From assembly GCA_003508835.1 (NCBI GenBank), contig PUFA01000070.1, positions 2,852,001-2,916,000 of the forward strand: a stretch of DNA of 64,000 nucleotides, read 5' to 3'. The stretch comes from Eonycteris spelaea. Taxonomy: Eukaryota; Chordata; Mammalia; Chiroptera; Pteropodidae. The notes below the pieces were generated by a model. That model was not told the origin of the DNA and did not search any database. It saw only the letters and a program-made list of their open reading frames with translations. The translations under genes and the position numbers were made by a program. Below, in pieces: positions 46,980-57,639 of the stretch (within the stretch, counting starts at the first letter, position 1; each line of letters opens with the position of its first letter).

Positions 46980-48625
46980 TAATGATACCTTGACACAGCT
47001 GGGATTAAAAATTCTAAACTTAAACCTCTCTGCCTACCATGTATGGATCCCATCTGATAAAACAATGGGTCTATCTACAGAAATCAGAATAAATGAAACC
47101 AATTACTCAATTCAGCCTTGTAGCTCAGAAACATTCTTGTGTAACACACATCAAAGCCACCCCTATTTTATTAACTCTACCCATTCGAATTATTGTGAAA
47201 CAAATGAGGCCATGCAGAAAGGGATTCTCAGACTAAGGATTTCTCGCTGTGCTTATCTTCATGACCCTTTGTGGTGCTACATACCCCTCCTCTTTCTCCA
47301 GCTCCCCAAATGTACATATGTTCACACATGCACTTTGCACACCATTTTACAGAGTGTACACTGACACTCCTATTCAAGTTCAATATCATCTTTCTTTTGT
47401 TTGTTTGTTTGTTTGTGGGTGTTTTTTTTTTTTTTTTTACCAAAATGTTTGTTGAATGTATAATAAGTGTCTCTCACAAACTATATGTTCCCACAGTGTA
47501 TGTGGCTACTGCTGGTCTTCCAAGAGTAAGAAAAGAAGGAGGAAAAGTCAGAAACTCACAAAAAGTGATGTGCTTTATTGCATCTAAGGGGAACAGCAAG
47601 TCAGCTTTCTAAGATTTCTAATTGACTTGGAAAGCAAAGGATAGCAAAAGTTGGTGAAATGATTCTTTCAGACCCTTCTACTCAAGAAACCTCAGGGCAG
47701 CCTGCTGGATAGTTGACTAGTTTTTCGTTTATTTTTGAGGCATGAGAGAAGGTTGATTGTCCATTTAAATCCGTGCTTACCTGTGGCTAGGAGCTGAGTA
47801 GTCTGACATATTACATCAAGTCCTGGTTATTCATGTAAATACGAACTACTTAATGGTTGATTTATCCTCAGAGAACTTTGAATCCCAGGCTATCTTTTTG
47901 CCCCTTGTCCCCACTAATATTCTTGGTAAATATAAATAGAGTGGTTTTATAAACATTATTTCAATAAACCCCAGAAATTGAGCCAAGACTAGCATCTACA
48001 ACCCTGCTTTCGGGAACAGGCCTCCTTCCCTCAGATCATTACTCCTTGTGAAAATACCGCATTCAGTTAAACAGACTTGCTCGTGTGGTCAAATTAAATG
48101 GTAAAATACAAAATTTAAAAAAACCTTTTGTGTGGAGGAATGAATGAAGTAAAATAATTCTCCTGCCAGCTCAAATATATCTAAGCATCTCTGGAGTTCC
48201 ACGACCTTAAAAATAAAGATGAATCTGTGAAGATTAGCAGTGACAGCCATGGGAAGAAGAGAAGGACAGGAGAGTCCAGCAAGCTTTTAATAAAGGGGGA
48301 AAGAATTCCACCACTGAGATTGCAGGGGCCCCAAATCCTGTATATAGCAACTGAATAAAATGTAAGCTTCCCATACCCTGCTTACTATCACTGTGTCCTC
48401 ACTTTAGAAAGGCAAATTTCTCCAACAGAGTGAAAATTTTATACTATCCATATATAATATATATATTTTAAATTATGAAATAAAGTATTTAAAACAAATT
48501 ATATATGTAACAGAAAATATATTTAACAAGCTAATATAATAAAAATATGTGTGAATGTATACCTATATACATATAGGCAATGTATTGCAAAAAAATTACA
48601 ATACTTAGGCAAGCTTAAAAGCAAG
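46980..48625. other. Non-coding, no recognised element
   Basis: Apart from the (TTTG)n/poly(T) listed separately, only AT-rich sequence, very TA-rich at 48445-48560 ('atataatatatatattttaa'). Confidence 0.45.
47396..47438 (+). repeat. (TTTG)n followed by poly(T)17
   Basis: Five TTTG-type units, then 'tgggtg' and an uninterrupted T17 at 47422-47438. Possibly the poly(A) side of an unrecognised minus-strand retroposon. Confidence 0.9.
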
Positions 48626-48629
48626 GGTT

Positions 48630-48872
48630 AATGACAGTAACCTCATATTTACTGCTCGTTGTATGCCAGGTGCTGTTCTCAGTATTTTATATATATCAAC
48701 TCATCTGATCCTCACAACTCCATAATTATTATCCCCATTTTACAGTTGAGGAAACTGAGGCACAAAGAGGTTAAGTGACTTGGCCAAAGTTATACAGCTA
48801 ATACGTGGCAGACCTGGTGTTTTAATTCCAAGTTTCAGAATCTGGATTCTATGCTTTTAATCACTACTCTAA
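48630..48872 (-). mobile_element. MIR SINE, near full length
   Basis: The clearest MIR of the window: 'atgccaggtgctgttctcag', 'actcatctgatcctcacaac', the core 'ccccattttacag' (48733-48745), 'gaggaaactgagg' (48748-48760), 'cacaaagaggttaagtgact', 'acagctaatacgtggcagac', ending 'ttttaatcactactct'. Confidence 0.9.
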
Positions 48873-48879
48873 AGAAGAG

Positions 48880-49195
48880 CTCCAAGCAGAAGTTAAAGAT
48901 GCAATTCTCCATGGATATGCTGGAGTTGGAATACACCAGAAACTGGAGTAGTATCAGCTGTGTAGGACGGGTGCTGAAATCACATACTCATGTCTGCTGT
49001 AAAGCTGAACCCCAAATCCTTTCTAAAGCCAGACACGGGGTTATTCTATCCTGATTCAGCACTAGGAGAACTAGCAGGTTTGGGATACAGCACCAAAGAG
49101 GGGAAAAGTCACCTGCAGAAAACAGAAACCCCAAGACCAGGAGTGGGTTCCAAATTCATACTACCTACGTGATATGGAAATGAGAAATTAACATA
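48880..49195. other. Non-coding, no recognised element
   Basis: No coding or repeat identity recognised; may belong to the 5' flank of the L1 that follows. Confidence 0.45.
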
Positions 49196-49199
49196 AAAA

Positions 49200-50210
49200 C
49201 TGGCCTATAAGCAAACTTCAGACATCTCCAAAGAGATGCTTTTCATGGAAAACAACTCTCCCTGAAAATGAGCTCAAAAGCACATATGGAAACAAACTCT
49301 CTTGAAAGACAGTGAGCAAATGCACAAGAATAGAGACAACCAAGCAATCTGAAAGAGGTCTTTAATTAGCACTTTTTAATATTTAAGAGAAAAACAAAGA
49401 AACAGGCAAAAAAATACTCTGGAGAAATAATATGAGAAATTTTTAAAAAGAGGCAAATATAGATTTGTTATAAAAAATACAGTCATTAAAATTTTTTTAA
49501 GGCCTTAATAAATGAGTAAAAAAAAACCCAGCATTCTAGAGCTGAGAGAAAATTAGTAAATTAAAGATAAATGTGAAGTTATCACGAAGAACACAGTTCA
49601 GAGAGATAAAGATATGGAGCATATAAAAGGAAAGATAAAAAGACATGGAGATAGAATGAAAAGCGTCACATGGGGTAAAGAGGTATTATTTGAGGAGACA
49701 AAAGTAAAAAACATTTTCAAATTTCAAGAAAATTATGAATCCTTACACTGAAAAAGAGCATAGCATTCAAATAGGATAATTAAATACCTATCCATACCTA
49801 AACACATAATATGAAAACTGCATTACATAAAAATAAAGGTAAAAGCTACCAGAAAGAAAAGCCAATTACCTTAAAAGGTATGATAGTCATAATAATCAGA
49901 TTAACAGTTTACTTCTCATCAGCAATAATGGATTCCAGAAGATAATGGAATACTATATTTTAAGTACTGCTGAAACACAATAGTCATTTTAGCTTTTCAT
50001 AACCTGTTAAATGATAGCAGAATAAAGATCTTTTCAAACTACTAAAAAACTAAATAAAGCTTACTACTAAGATTTTCATGGAAAGAAAAGATAATCCTTC
50101 AGCAGGAGCAAAATTTAACACAGAAGGAAAGAGTGAGGTGCAAGAAGCATTGGTAAAAAAAAGTAAAACATGTTGGGAAATGTAAATAAATATTGACAGT
50201 GGAAATACAA
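49200..50210 (+). mobile_element. L1/HAL1-type ORF1-side segment, decayed
   Basis: A-rich sense strand with the landmark block 'cttctcatcagcaataatgg', 'attccagaagataatggaat', 'tttaagtactgctgaaacac' (49913-49980), then 'agaataaagatcttttcaaa' and 'ttaacacagaaggaaagagt'. The same block occurs in complement at 22640-22740. Frames are broken throughout; no ORF1 protein can be read. L1M or HAL1 origin cannot be separated by eye. Confidence 0.65.
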
Positions 50211-50389
50211 TGCTCTGGTCAGCCATAGTACAGAAGAGGGAGGATCACTTTGGATTTAGGGAGTTCTGAGGTACTTGTCTAATTTGGGAGGAAATAGACA
50301 TTGATAAACCTCACACTTTGAAAATTATGCCATTAACATAGCAATATAAAATATGCTAATTGGACGATGCTATTTTCTAATCTGTTAAC

Positions 50390-50530
50390 CAGTCATTTGT
50401 GTATCCCTTGAGATGTTTTTTAAAAATATAGATTCCCAGGCCCCCTTGATGGTTCTAGTTCAGTACATCTGGAGGGATGGGCTTCTGTTCTTATGTTTTT
50501 TAAAAGCTCCCCAGCTAATTTTGCTGGGAG
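50390..50530 (+). mobile_element. MER5-type hAT element
   Basis: 'tttttaaaaatatagattcc', 'caggcccccttgatggttct', 'agttcagtacatctggaggg', 'atgggcttctgttcttatgt', 'aaagctccccagctaatttt' follow the MER5 order; ends eroded. Non-autonomous. Confidence 0.7.
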
Positions 50531-50534
50531 CTCA

Positions 50535-51465
50535 GAGCTGTCACTGACGAGCTCAGAAGGGTGTATCCTTTGGTCTCCTCCTCGTTGGGTCTCCAAGATG
50601 TAGAGACAAACTGTGAGTCAGAACCCATTAAAAAAACAACGTACTGTAAGAAGAAGCTCTTGGGCAAGTGTCCCAAGATTTTAATGGGAAAAGTCTCTTT
50701 ATTCTCCCTGGCACGTAACGTTTTACCAGGTGATTGATTTGAGGAGGTAATTTAGTAGATCCTGATAAGTGGAAGAAAATTATTTTGAAATGATGACTTA
50801 AATTATGTATTGGCAGGAATTGACTAGGCATAATGAATTTAATTGAGTATCAGGAATGATGATGTAGTAACAGTCGGCATTTTGCATGCAGTAGCAGGGA
50901 GGTTTAAATGTTTGAAGTAATTGAACAGTAGGTACTGCTTGTGAGAACGTGCTTTTTAAAAAATATGTAAAAGTTATTAGCTCCTTCTTTAGCCTGGGTA
51001 AGAAGCAAAAGCCAATGCCCGAAAGTCCCATAAAAATACAGCTTGGTTGTGACTAAAATGGGATGTCACTTACCAGATCCTCAAGTGGAGGTCCCATGAT
51101 CTATTTCTGAAGAAAATTTCATCAGTGGGACCCAAATTCCCAAACTCAGTAATACATATCCTACATATAAAGAGCCAAAGTGTATGGAAATGAAAATTTT
51201 CCTCTTTTTCTAACATCTGATAAACTGATTTGGGGGGATTAAAAAAAGTGTGTAGTGCTATGTTAATCACTCCCCCTGCCACTCTTTGTTTGAAGGCCTC
51301 GGGCTGTGGGAGTGGTGGGAATTTAGGAATCTTTGTCTATAGAGTTGAGAATAGCCAGGACTGAGTTAAAGGAGACTTATCAGTTCTTCCCATTAACAGC
51401 AACCCTAAAAGAGCAAGATCCTATCAGCTCAGTCACAGAGTACTGCTCTTGAGCCTCTGAGCCTG
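50535..51465. other. Non-coding, no recognised element
   Basis: Three short antisense frames (67-77 codons) overlap here; none has a domain. Confidence 0.5.
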
Positions 51466-51467
51466 CT

Positions 51468-51572
51468 CCCTCTCTAAGACTGCGAATGCCTCAAGAGCAG
51501 GGACAAGTCTCATTAATCAGAGAATCTCCAGGTCTAGCTTTGAGCCTGGCACACACTGGGTACCCAGTATAT
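51468..51572 (+). mobile_element. L2 3'-tail fragment
   Basis: 'aatgcctcaagagcagggac', 'aagtctcattaatcagagaa', 'tttgagcctggcacacactg', 'ggtacccagtatatttttgt' are the sense L2 terminus. Confidence 0.65.
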
Positions 51573-51707
51573 TTTTGTTTTTGAGTGTGAGAGAGAATAA
51601 AGTCCTTGAGGTTGACACATTTATCATCTCAAAAAACATTTCCTCCCTTTTTACATAACCCTTTGCCCCACGTAACCTGAGCTAGTTAAGCTCTTGGTTC
51701 ATAGAGA

Positions 51708-51900
51708 TCTGCACTTTCCAATATGGGAGTCACAAGTGGCTATTTACATTAAAATTAATTAAAATTAAATGAAAATTAAGTTCCTTAGTCATACAAACTA
51801 CAGTGTAAGTGCTTGATAGCCACATATTGCTAATGGCTACTGTCTTGGACAGCACAGCAAACATTTCCATCACTGTAAAAAGTTCTATTGGACAGGGCTC
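51708..51900. mobile_element. MER1/MER3-group hAT element with inverted repeats
   Basis: Left end 'ctgcactttccaatatggga' and right end 'ttctattggacagggct' form degenerate terminal inverted repeats. The interior has 'gtcacaagtggctatttaca', 'taattaaaattaaatgaaaa', 'gtgcttgatagccacatatt', 'gctaatggctactgtcttgg' and 'acagcacag'. Typical of short non-autonomous hAT-Charlie elements; exact name uncertain. Confidence 0.7.
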
Positions 51901-51904
51901 GAAT

Positions 51905-51985
51905 AAACCCCAGCTGGGACCCCTGGAGTTCTACACCCATCTCTGACTTTACCAGTTATTAACTGCGTGGCTGGAAAAATCATTC
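51905..51985 (+). mobile_element. MIR fragment
   Basis: 'ccctggagttctacacccat', 'ctctgactttaccagttatt', 'aactgcgtggctggaaaaat' follow the MIR B-box to core. Confidence 0.55.
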
Positions 51986-52312
51986 TTCACTTGTGTATGC
52001 TATTTTCTCTGCCTAAAGAACTCTTCCCTTATGTAGTAGTCTAGTGAATTCTCATCTTTCAGGTCTCAGCTCACTTAATATCCCCAGCTAGGTCAAGGCC
52101 TTTCGTTGTACCTTATATAAATCCTTGTCAACGTCAAGGTTGAGATTTTATGTACTTTTATGTAATTACTTGATTAACATCTGTCTCTCTTAAGAAACCG
52201 TGAGCTCCAGTTTGGTTTTGTTCCACATTCCACCCCTGGTGCCAACAAAGTGAGTGATGCACAGTAAGCATACAGTATTCATTGAAAAATCAATGAATGA
52301 ACCATCAGTTTC
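51986..52312 (+). mobile_element. L2 3'-end fragment
   Basis: 'tctgcctaaagaactcttcc', 'tcatctttcaggtctcagct', 'cacttaatatccccagctag', 'atctgtctctcttaagaaac', 'cgtgagctcc', 'gatgcacagtaagcatacag', 'tattcattgaaaaatcaatg' and 'aatgaacc' give the full L2 3' end order. Confidence 0.75.
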
Positions 52313-52319
52313 AGCGTCT

Positions 52320-52570
52320 GTGCCATGACCATTGCAAGTGGATGGTGCTCTGCGAGACTCATACTTAGCTGAGACGCGCAGCTAAGGCCATATCTGCTGT
52401 CACAGGCGTCATCCCTGTTGTTGAAGATCATTACTAATGATGTTCATTCTGCTTCGTTGTTGCCTGTGCTAAATATTTTCAACGTCATCCCTGGTGATTT
52501 GCCAGTATAATTAAGACTCTCTAGGTAAATAGATTGGCTGCTAGTTGGACATTCACAAAGTAAGAACATA
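52320..52570. promoter_or_regulatory. Candidate conserved regulatory element with palindrome cluster
   Basis: Repeat-free. Contains a perfect 8-bp-stem inverted repeat CTTAGCTG/CAGCTAAG (52364-52371, 52379-52386), the palindrome ATCATT-ACT-AATGAT (52427-52441) that holds two homeodomain-like ATTA/TAAT cores, an exact 11-bp direct repeat CGTCATCCCTG (52407-52417 and 52483-52493) and several CpG. No coding frame. Inference only; a transcribed structured RNA is an alternative. Confidence 0.35.
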
Positions 52571-52574
52571 ACAT

Positions 52575-54190
52575 TTCATTTAGGCTTTAAGAAAGGCACT
52601 ATTATCCTTCATATCTAGAGGCTACTCATCCAAACTCTCCATCAAGTCAAAAACCTGACACTGACATCCTGGGCAGCTTTCTGAACAGTAACTGTCCTCT
52701 AGGAAATCCCCCACCTCCAGGTTTTAACATCCAGCCTGACTTTCAGGATTATATATGGGAAGTTAGAAAACATACATGTCAGTGCTTCAAAATTCTAGCC
52801 ACATTTCTCCCAAGTGCCCCAGAGGTTTGCAACTGTCTGGGCTCTCCTGAGCATCATCCCACGCCTCTCGTTTCAGTGGAAACTTGAGGAAGTGGGGGCA
52901 GTTCCAACTGAGTGTCTCCTGAAGTGGGTCAGATCTGTACATACCACAACCATCGAGTGAGTACAGGCAGACCAAAACAGCAACAAAAAGGACCGCCCAC
53001 TCAGGCTCCTGTGAGCCTTCACGTCTGACTTCATGTGGCTCTCACTCAGAAACGGAAGTGGAAAACCAAATAAAGTCAACTCCATGGAGGTCCTGGGGAT
53101 TTAACACTGAGCAGCCACACGAATACCAGAGTGATGCATCATGATTCATGTTCTTACAATAAATGCCTAAGAAAGTAATAAGGATTTGGCACTTAGTATA
53201 AAGCATTGGCAAGACAGCTCAAAGTTTTCTGCCTATTGTAAAGTGTAGCCTGGGACATTTTCTCTCATTGAGAAATATATATTAGCAACGTTATCTATAG
53301 TAGCAAAGGAATTACTCATAAAGCTTTATTAAGTGATGTCAAGACTTTTTTTATAGTGTTCTTTTTTGTCCTGGGAGAAGCTTTAGAAAATACACTAAGT
53401 TATTTTTACCAGTGTGTCTATACCAGCCCAATATTGGAAGATAAAACACATACCTAAGGGATTAGCAATCTAGAAGTCACCTTTCCCAAAGTGATTCACT
53501 TGGGGGAAAAAGTGCTGAAAAATTAAATACCCTCCTGATTTAATGTTGTTCGTATTTACAGAATAGATTCTGCAAAGAACAAAAACAAGTTGAGGCAAAG
53601 AGCATTCCTATAAAGCAAACATTTAGGGAATAATGAAAAAAAAAATACCAGATGGTTCTCTAAGCCCTCTCACAAGTATGGGAAAGAGTGGGATATCTCA
53701 TCAGGAAAAGGGGTTTTTCATTTAGAAAAACAAAATAAATAAACTTGCATCTCCATGGTGGTTCGGCCAGTGTGTGGCCCAGCCAAAGTATCCATTCTGG
53801 CCCACTGTAGCATGGACACAGCCTTACCAGCAAATCAGGTTCATGCTGATCTTTGGTGCTCATTAAGGCGGCTGACAGAGAAAGGGAAGGTGCAAGCCAT
53901 TTATCTTGCACATCGAATGAATACCTCCCTGGCAGAGGACCTGATGGTGTGGATTCCTGGGTTAGAATAGAAGAATTGGAAGAGACTTTGTGAAGAATTA
54001 GTCTTCTCTGTCCTTTTGCTCAATGTGAGAGGTGGCCAGGCAGCAACTCCAACAGTTTTCCAGACCTATACTCTCAAGCAACATGAGTCAGAGGGGAGGG
54101 AAAGGGGAATTGGGATACATTTGCAGGGCAACCTGTGCCCAGGGCAGCAGGGCAGTGGAAACCCTTCTGCCATCTCTTCCCAGCCACCCA
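52575..54190. other. Non-coding, no recognised element
   Basis: No repeat recognised over about 1.6 kb. Frames of 60-83 codons on both strands overlap around 52790-53085 and 53660-53970 without domains. Confidence 0.45.
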
Positions 54191-54194
54191 CCCC

Positions 54195-54655
54195 CCACTT
54201 CCTCTTGGTCTCTGCTGTCTCTAGACCTTTGCACACATGGTTCCTTCTGTTCATAACGCTCTCTGCCCCTACTCCTCACCAGCCTTGCCTGGCTAACTCC
54301 TACTTATCCGTGTAGGCCATCCCTATTGCCAAGAAGCCCTTCCTGACTTGGCAAGCTTGGGTAAGGTGCTGTTCTTCTGGTTCCTCCCGCTAGAGTGACC
54401 TATAAAATCAGGACAGTCCCAAGCAATTCAGAACAGTCTCCCTATCTCCCATGCTTCTCGTGCTTGCCTTTCTCAGACTTAGGATCTTCTATTATAACTG
54501 CTCATTCACTGGTAGCACTGGAGACTGTCCGTTCCCTGAGGACATAAGGCCATTCATCACTGTAATCTTGCAACAGGGTCTGGTACAGGCAAATAAGAAA
54601 AATCATAAATGAAGTAGGTATGTAGAGCTGAATGAATGAATGAGAAATTGACATT
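54195..54655 (+). mobile_element. L2 3'-end fragment
   Basis: 'gacctttgcacacatggttc', 'cttctgttcataacgctctc', 'ttgcctggctaactcctact', 'aagaagcccttcctgacttg', 'ctgctcattcactggtagca', 'gtccgttccctgaggacata', 'ggtctggtacaggcaaataa', ending 'gaatgaatgaatgaga'. A nearly complete 3' portion of about 460 bp; a short interruption near 54395-54440 may be a small insertion. Confidence 0.8.
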
Positions 54656-54905
54656 TTTTTTTCCCCCTGATGGGTATCTGGGTCTTGTTTTCTGCAGCCT
54701 CCCCGGTTCTTTCTCCAATTCAGGCATAGATTCTGAAATCTGCCATGGACTCCCTCTACCAGCACCCAGAGCAGCTAATATTTGCCTGGCAGAGACTCCT
54801 GCATGCAAATCAATGAGCCCTTCTTTCCCACTCCAAGTCCCTGGTTACCATTACTTACTGGTATAAAGAGACTAAGGCCTAGGAAATGTATTTTGTTATT
54901 GTCGG
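54655..54905. other. Non-coding, no recognised element
   Basis: T-run at 54653-54662; nothing else recognised. Confidence 0.5.
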
Positions 54906-54914
54906 TTTCTTTGG

Positions 54915-55145
54915 CTAGTAACTATTAATTGAGAGCTTATGTGTCAAGTGGTATGCTAGGCTCTTTCACTTATTTTCAGATTTAATATTCAAAATATTTC
55001 TATGATGTATCACTGCCACCATTTTTCAGATAGGATACAGTGGCTTAGAGGAGTTAACTTGCCCAGTTGGTTAACGGGGTACCCAGGGCTAGATCTCAAG
55101 TCAAGAGCTGGGCTTCAAAGCCTAGTTTTTAACTGCCAGAGGCTT
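54915..55145 (-). mobile_element. MIR SINE
   Basis: 'attaattgagagctt' (54924-54938), 'gtatgctaggctctttcact', 'ccatttttcagataggatac', 'agtggcttagaggagttaac', 'tagatctcaagtcaagagct' follow the complement of MIR. Confidence 0.65.
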
Positions 55146-55369
55146 TCTCCTAGGTTGGAAGGAGGCCAACTAGGGAGGGCTTTACTATCAAATTTGTAGC
55201 ACAACAAACCAAGGCAGGGACACACAGGGCTGCTCCGTCCCTTGCCCATTACACATCCTGAGCCTGGCCTCTTCCGGGTGGAAGGAAGCATGATTCAGGA
55301 GTGACCCCCCTGAATTTCAGGGAAGACGGGCCCAGCTGAATGGATAGCTGATGCAACAGGAAGATTCTC

Positions 55370-55505
55370 AGGCCCTTTACATAATAAAGGAGAAGCCAAG
55401 ATCAAGAGAGGGTGGTACACTTGTCCAAAGTGACACAGTCAGGCAGCGGCAACATCAGGCTTGAAACCCTAATCTCCCGACTTCCTGTCCTTGTTCACTC
55501 CCTAC
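55370..55505 (-). mobile_element. MIR fragment
   Basis: 'tttacataataaaggagaag', 'ggtacacttgtccaaagtga', 'cacagtcaggcagcggcaac', 'ttgaaaccctaatctcccga' follow the complement of the MIR core and B-box. Confidence 0.6.
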
Positions 55506-55509
55506 TTTC

Positions 55510-56686
55510 TTTCCCCATTTTATGGCTATTAAAAACATACAAGGCTCTCTTTACCACATTCCTTGGGTTTTAAAGCTGCTGCTTCTGCTGTCGTCTCTTC
55601 CAGTTTCAAATATTTTTGTCTTTCTTCCTAACATTTGAGGAAGAAAGTGTGAGGGTTAACGGCATTTGAATTTCGCAATGTCGCTGTAACATGTAATAAA
55701 TACTTTTTTATTATTTATTTCCAAAATGCTCAGGGGCCACAGAAGACTAAAGGCTACTCTCTTCTGATACAGCTCTAACGAAGTTACTCCAGTCATTGGT
55801 TGGAGGTGGGTGGGGAAACACAGCTAGACTTGGTGCTTTAAACTTCTCAGTGCTACAGGCCGAGTCTCCATGATTATGCTAGAATTGTATGTGACTGGCA
55901 GGTTTGTTTTAGCTTAATCTCTGTTCTGGGAAACACATATTCAACCCTCAGGACCAGCTGACTGAGCTAAGAGGGAAACTGGACCAAGAGTCTGGTCACC
56001 CCAGAGTCCACAGTAACCAGAAAATTCTGTCCCGCAATAAGGGCTGCAGAAAGCACTGCACGTTCAAAGCCAGTTGGGCAAACAAATTCTGGGGAAATAT
56101 TTAGAACTTTTTTCAACTGTAGCTAAAAAGGCCTGAGACTGTAGGACCTTTACCCACCACCCCCATCTCCCTCCATACCTACAACCCAGGAATGTTGCTT
56201 GCACTAAAAAGGCATCTTCCAAGAGGACCTCTGAACTTAAAACAAATGCTGTTTAATTTGCCATTCATTAGGGGTGTATCTGGATTGATTTATTGTGCCC
56301 TTCTGACCCCAAGTCTTTGGAACAGCATTCCTTCACGATTAAACAGGGGAAGGATTCAGGCAGGACTTTCAGGGATAAGCGTAGAAGGCTACAACAATAC
56401 TTCAAATTGCTCCGTATCAGGTAACCCAAAGGAAACGCTCAACCCAAATCAATTCAGCGTTGAATGCACGTGAGCCAGACAAGAGTTTGCAATTTTTTTA
56501 CCCAGGTTTCTTAAGCCTTTCCTAAGGGATGTGGCCAGCACAGACCACTATTATCCAGATTATGGGCTTTTGAATACTTCCACATTCAGGATATTCTGAG
56601 AATGTCTAACCACATACAATTGATCGCAGAAATTGCAGTCCCTTTTGATCCTGAGGAAGTCGGTGCTTCCTGGTAACTACCCGCGG

Positions 56687-56690
<4 letters not shown>
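55510..56690. other. Non-coding, no recognised element
   Basis: A 93-codon frame at 56192-56473 has no domain; this stretch is repeat-free and contains several ATTA and E-box-like words (for example 'gcacgtga' at 56467-56474), so it could be conserved non-coding DNA. Unsupported beyond that. Confidence 0.4.
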
Positions 56691-56730
<40 letters not shown>

Positions 56731-56842
56731 TAAAATAAAAAGAAAAGAAGAAGAAGAAGGAAGAGAAGGAAGAGAATGAGGAGGAGGAGAAGAAGAAGAA
56801 AAGACAAGAGAGAGAAAACAAGAAAAGAAAGGGGTGGGTGGG
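56691..56842 (+). repeat. Poly(A)38 and (GAA/GGA)n purine tract
   Basis: Uninterrupted A38 at 56691-56728, then after 'cttaaaataa' a purine-only-like array ('agaagaagaagaaggaagag', 'gaggaggaggagaagaagaa'). Suggests the tail of a retroposed sequence on the plus strand whose tail has expanded. The flank upstream ('gaagtcggtgcttcctggta') was not recognised. Confidence 0.9.
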
Positions 56843-56844
56843 GA

Positions 56845-57635
56845 GTTCTCACACACAGAGAATAAATTCCTACTGGCAGCTCAGTAGGCCAGGGGTAATC
56901 AGAAAATGAGAAAAACCTTGTAAAGCACTGAGAAGAGAGAGGCTACACCAATTGCCCTTTAGAAATGGGATCAACAGCCTCTCTTGTGGGTGGCACAAGT
57001 ATAATTACAGCAATTAAGAGGAAAGACTATAGTCCTTTTTTGCTCTTAATGTGTAAACAAACAATTCAGGGACTAGTAAGCAGAAGAGAATTGGTACATA
57101 GTTTAATCGTATCTACTACTGTGGTTCGCCTTGCTTTAATTGGCTTCCAGGAAAATTTTAAGGGCTGAGGCCTTTGTGGTTGTGATTTTAGTTAAAAGCA
57201 CAAATTTACCTGGAGCCAGTGTTAGGGAGGGAGAGGAGGCTCTTCAACTGGCTACCAAGCCCCCTGGGACCAGTGAGGTCCTTCCCGCAACACTTCTCCC
57301 CCTTCCCCTTCCAGACTGTGTGAGGCCTGAGGGGAGGGAACTCAGGCTGAGGGTGCCCTGTTTCCTGCTCTTTCTATGAGGCCCTGAATACTGTGCGCCC
57401 CCTGGAGCAGCCACAATTTGATCTTCCTGCATTCTTCTCCCCTTCTCTCTTCCTCCTACCCAAAGTGGCACGTGTTGTGTTGTCTAGCAAACATCCTAAT
57501 TCAGTTTCGTTCACCCATAGAAGAAATAAAGAGGCGTCTGGGGCAGTAGATTGGGCTGGGAAGTGGCTCATCTTCTGTGGTTTGGGGGCTCCTAGGAAGT
57601 CCTCAGATCCAGCATCCTCACCCAGGGACTGACAT
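56845..57635. other. Non-coding, GC-richer than surroundings
   Basis: 57190-57420 is visibly GC-richer but CpG-poor, so not a CpG island. Overlapping frames of 75-89 codons on both strands have no domain. Contains the CTCF-like motif below. Confidence 0.45.
57395..57408 (-). promoter_or_regulatory. CTCF-like motif
   Basis: Plus-strand GCGCCCCCTGGAGC is the complement of GCTCCAGGGGGCGC, matching 12 of 14 positions of the CTCF core (CCASYAGRKGGCRS), including the full AGGGGGCGC part. Same strand as the motif at 1189-1202. Confidence 0.45.
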
Positions 57636-57639
57636 CCTG

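Noticed and set aside
46831..47364. 177-codon open frame, longest in the window
   Set aside because: Its start lies in MIR and L2 tail sequence, it lacks any recognisable domain, and no promoter or splice context supports it.
56606..56821. 71-codon Phe/Ser-rich frame
   Set aside because: Pure translation of the A38/purine tract on the opposite strand.
57190..57420. Possible CpG island promoter
   Set aside because: GC-richer but with few CpG dinucleotides and no downstream coding exon.
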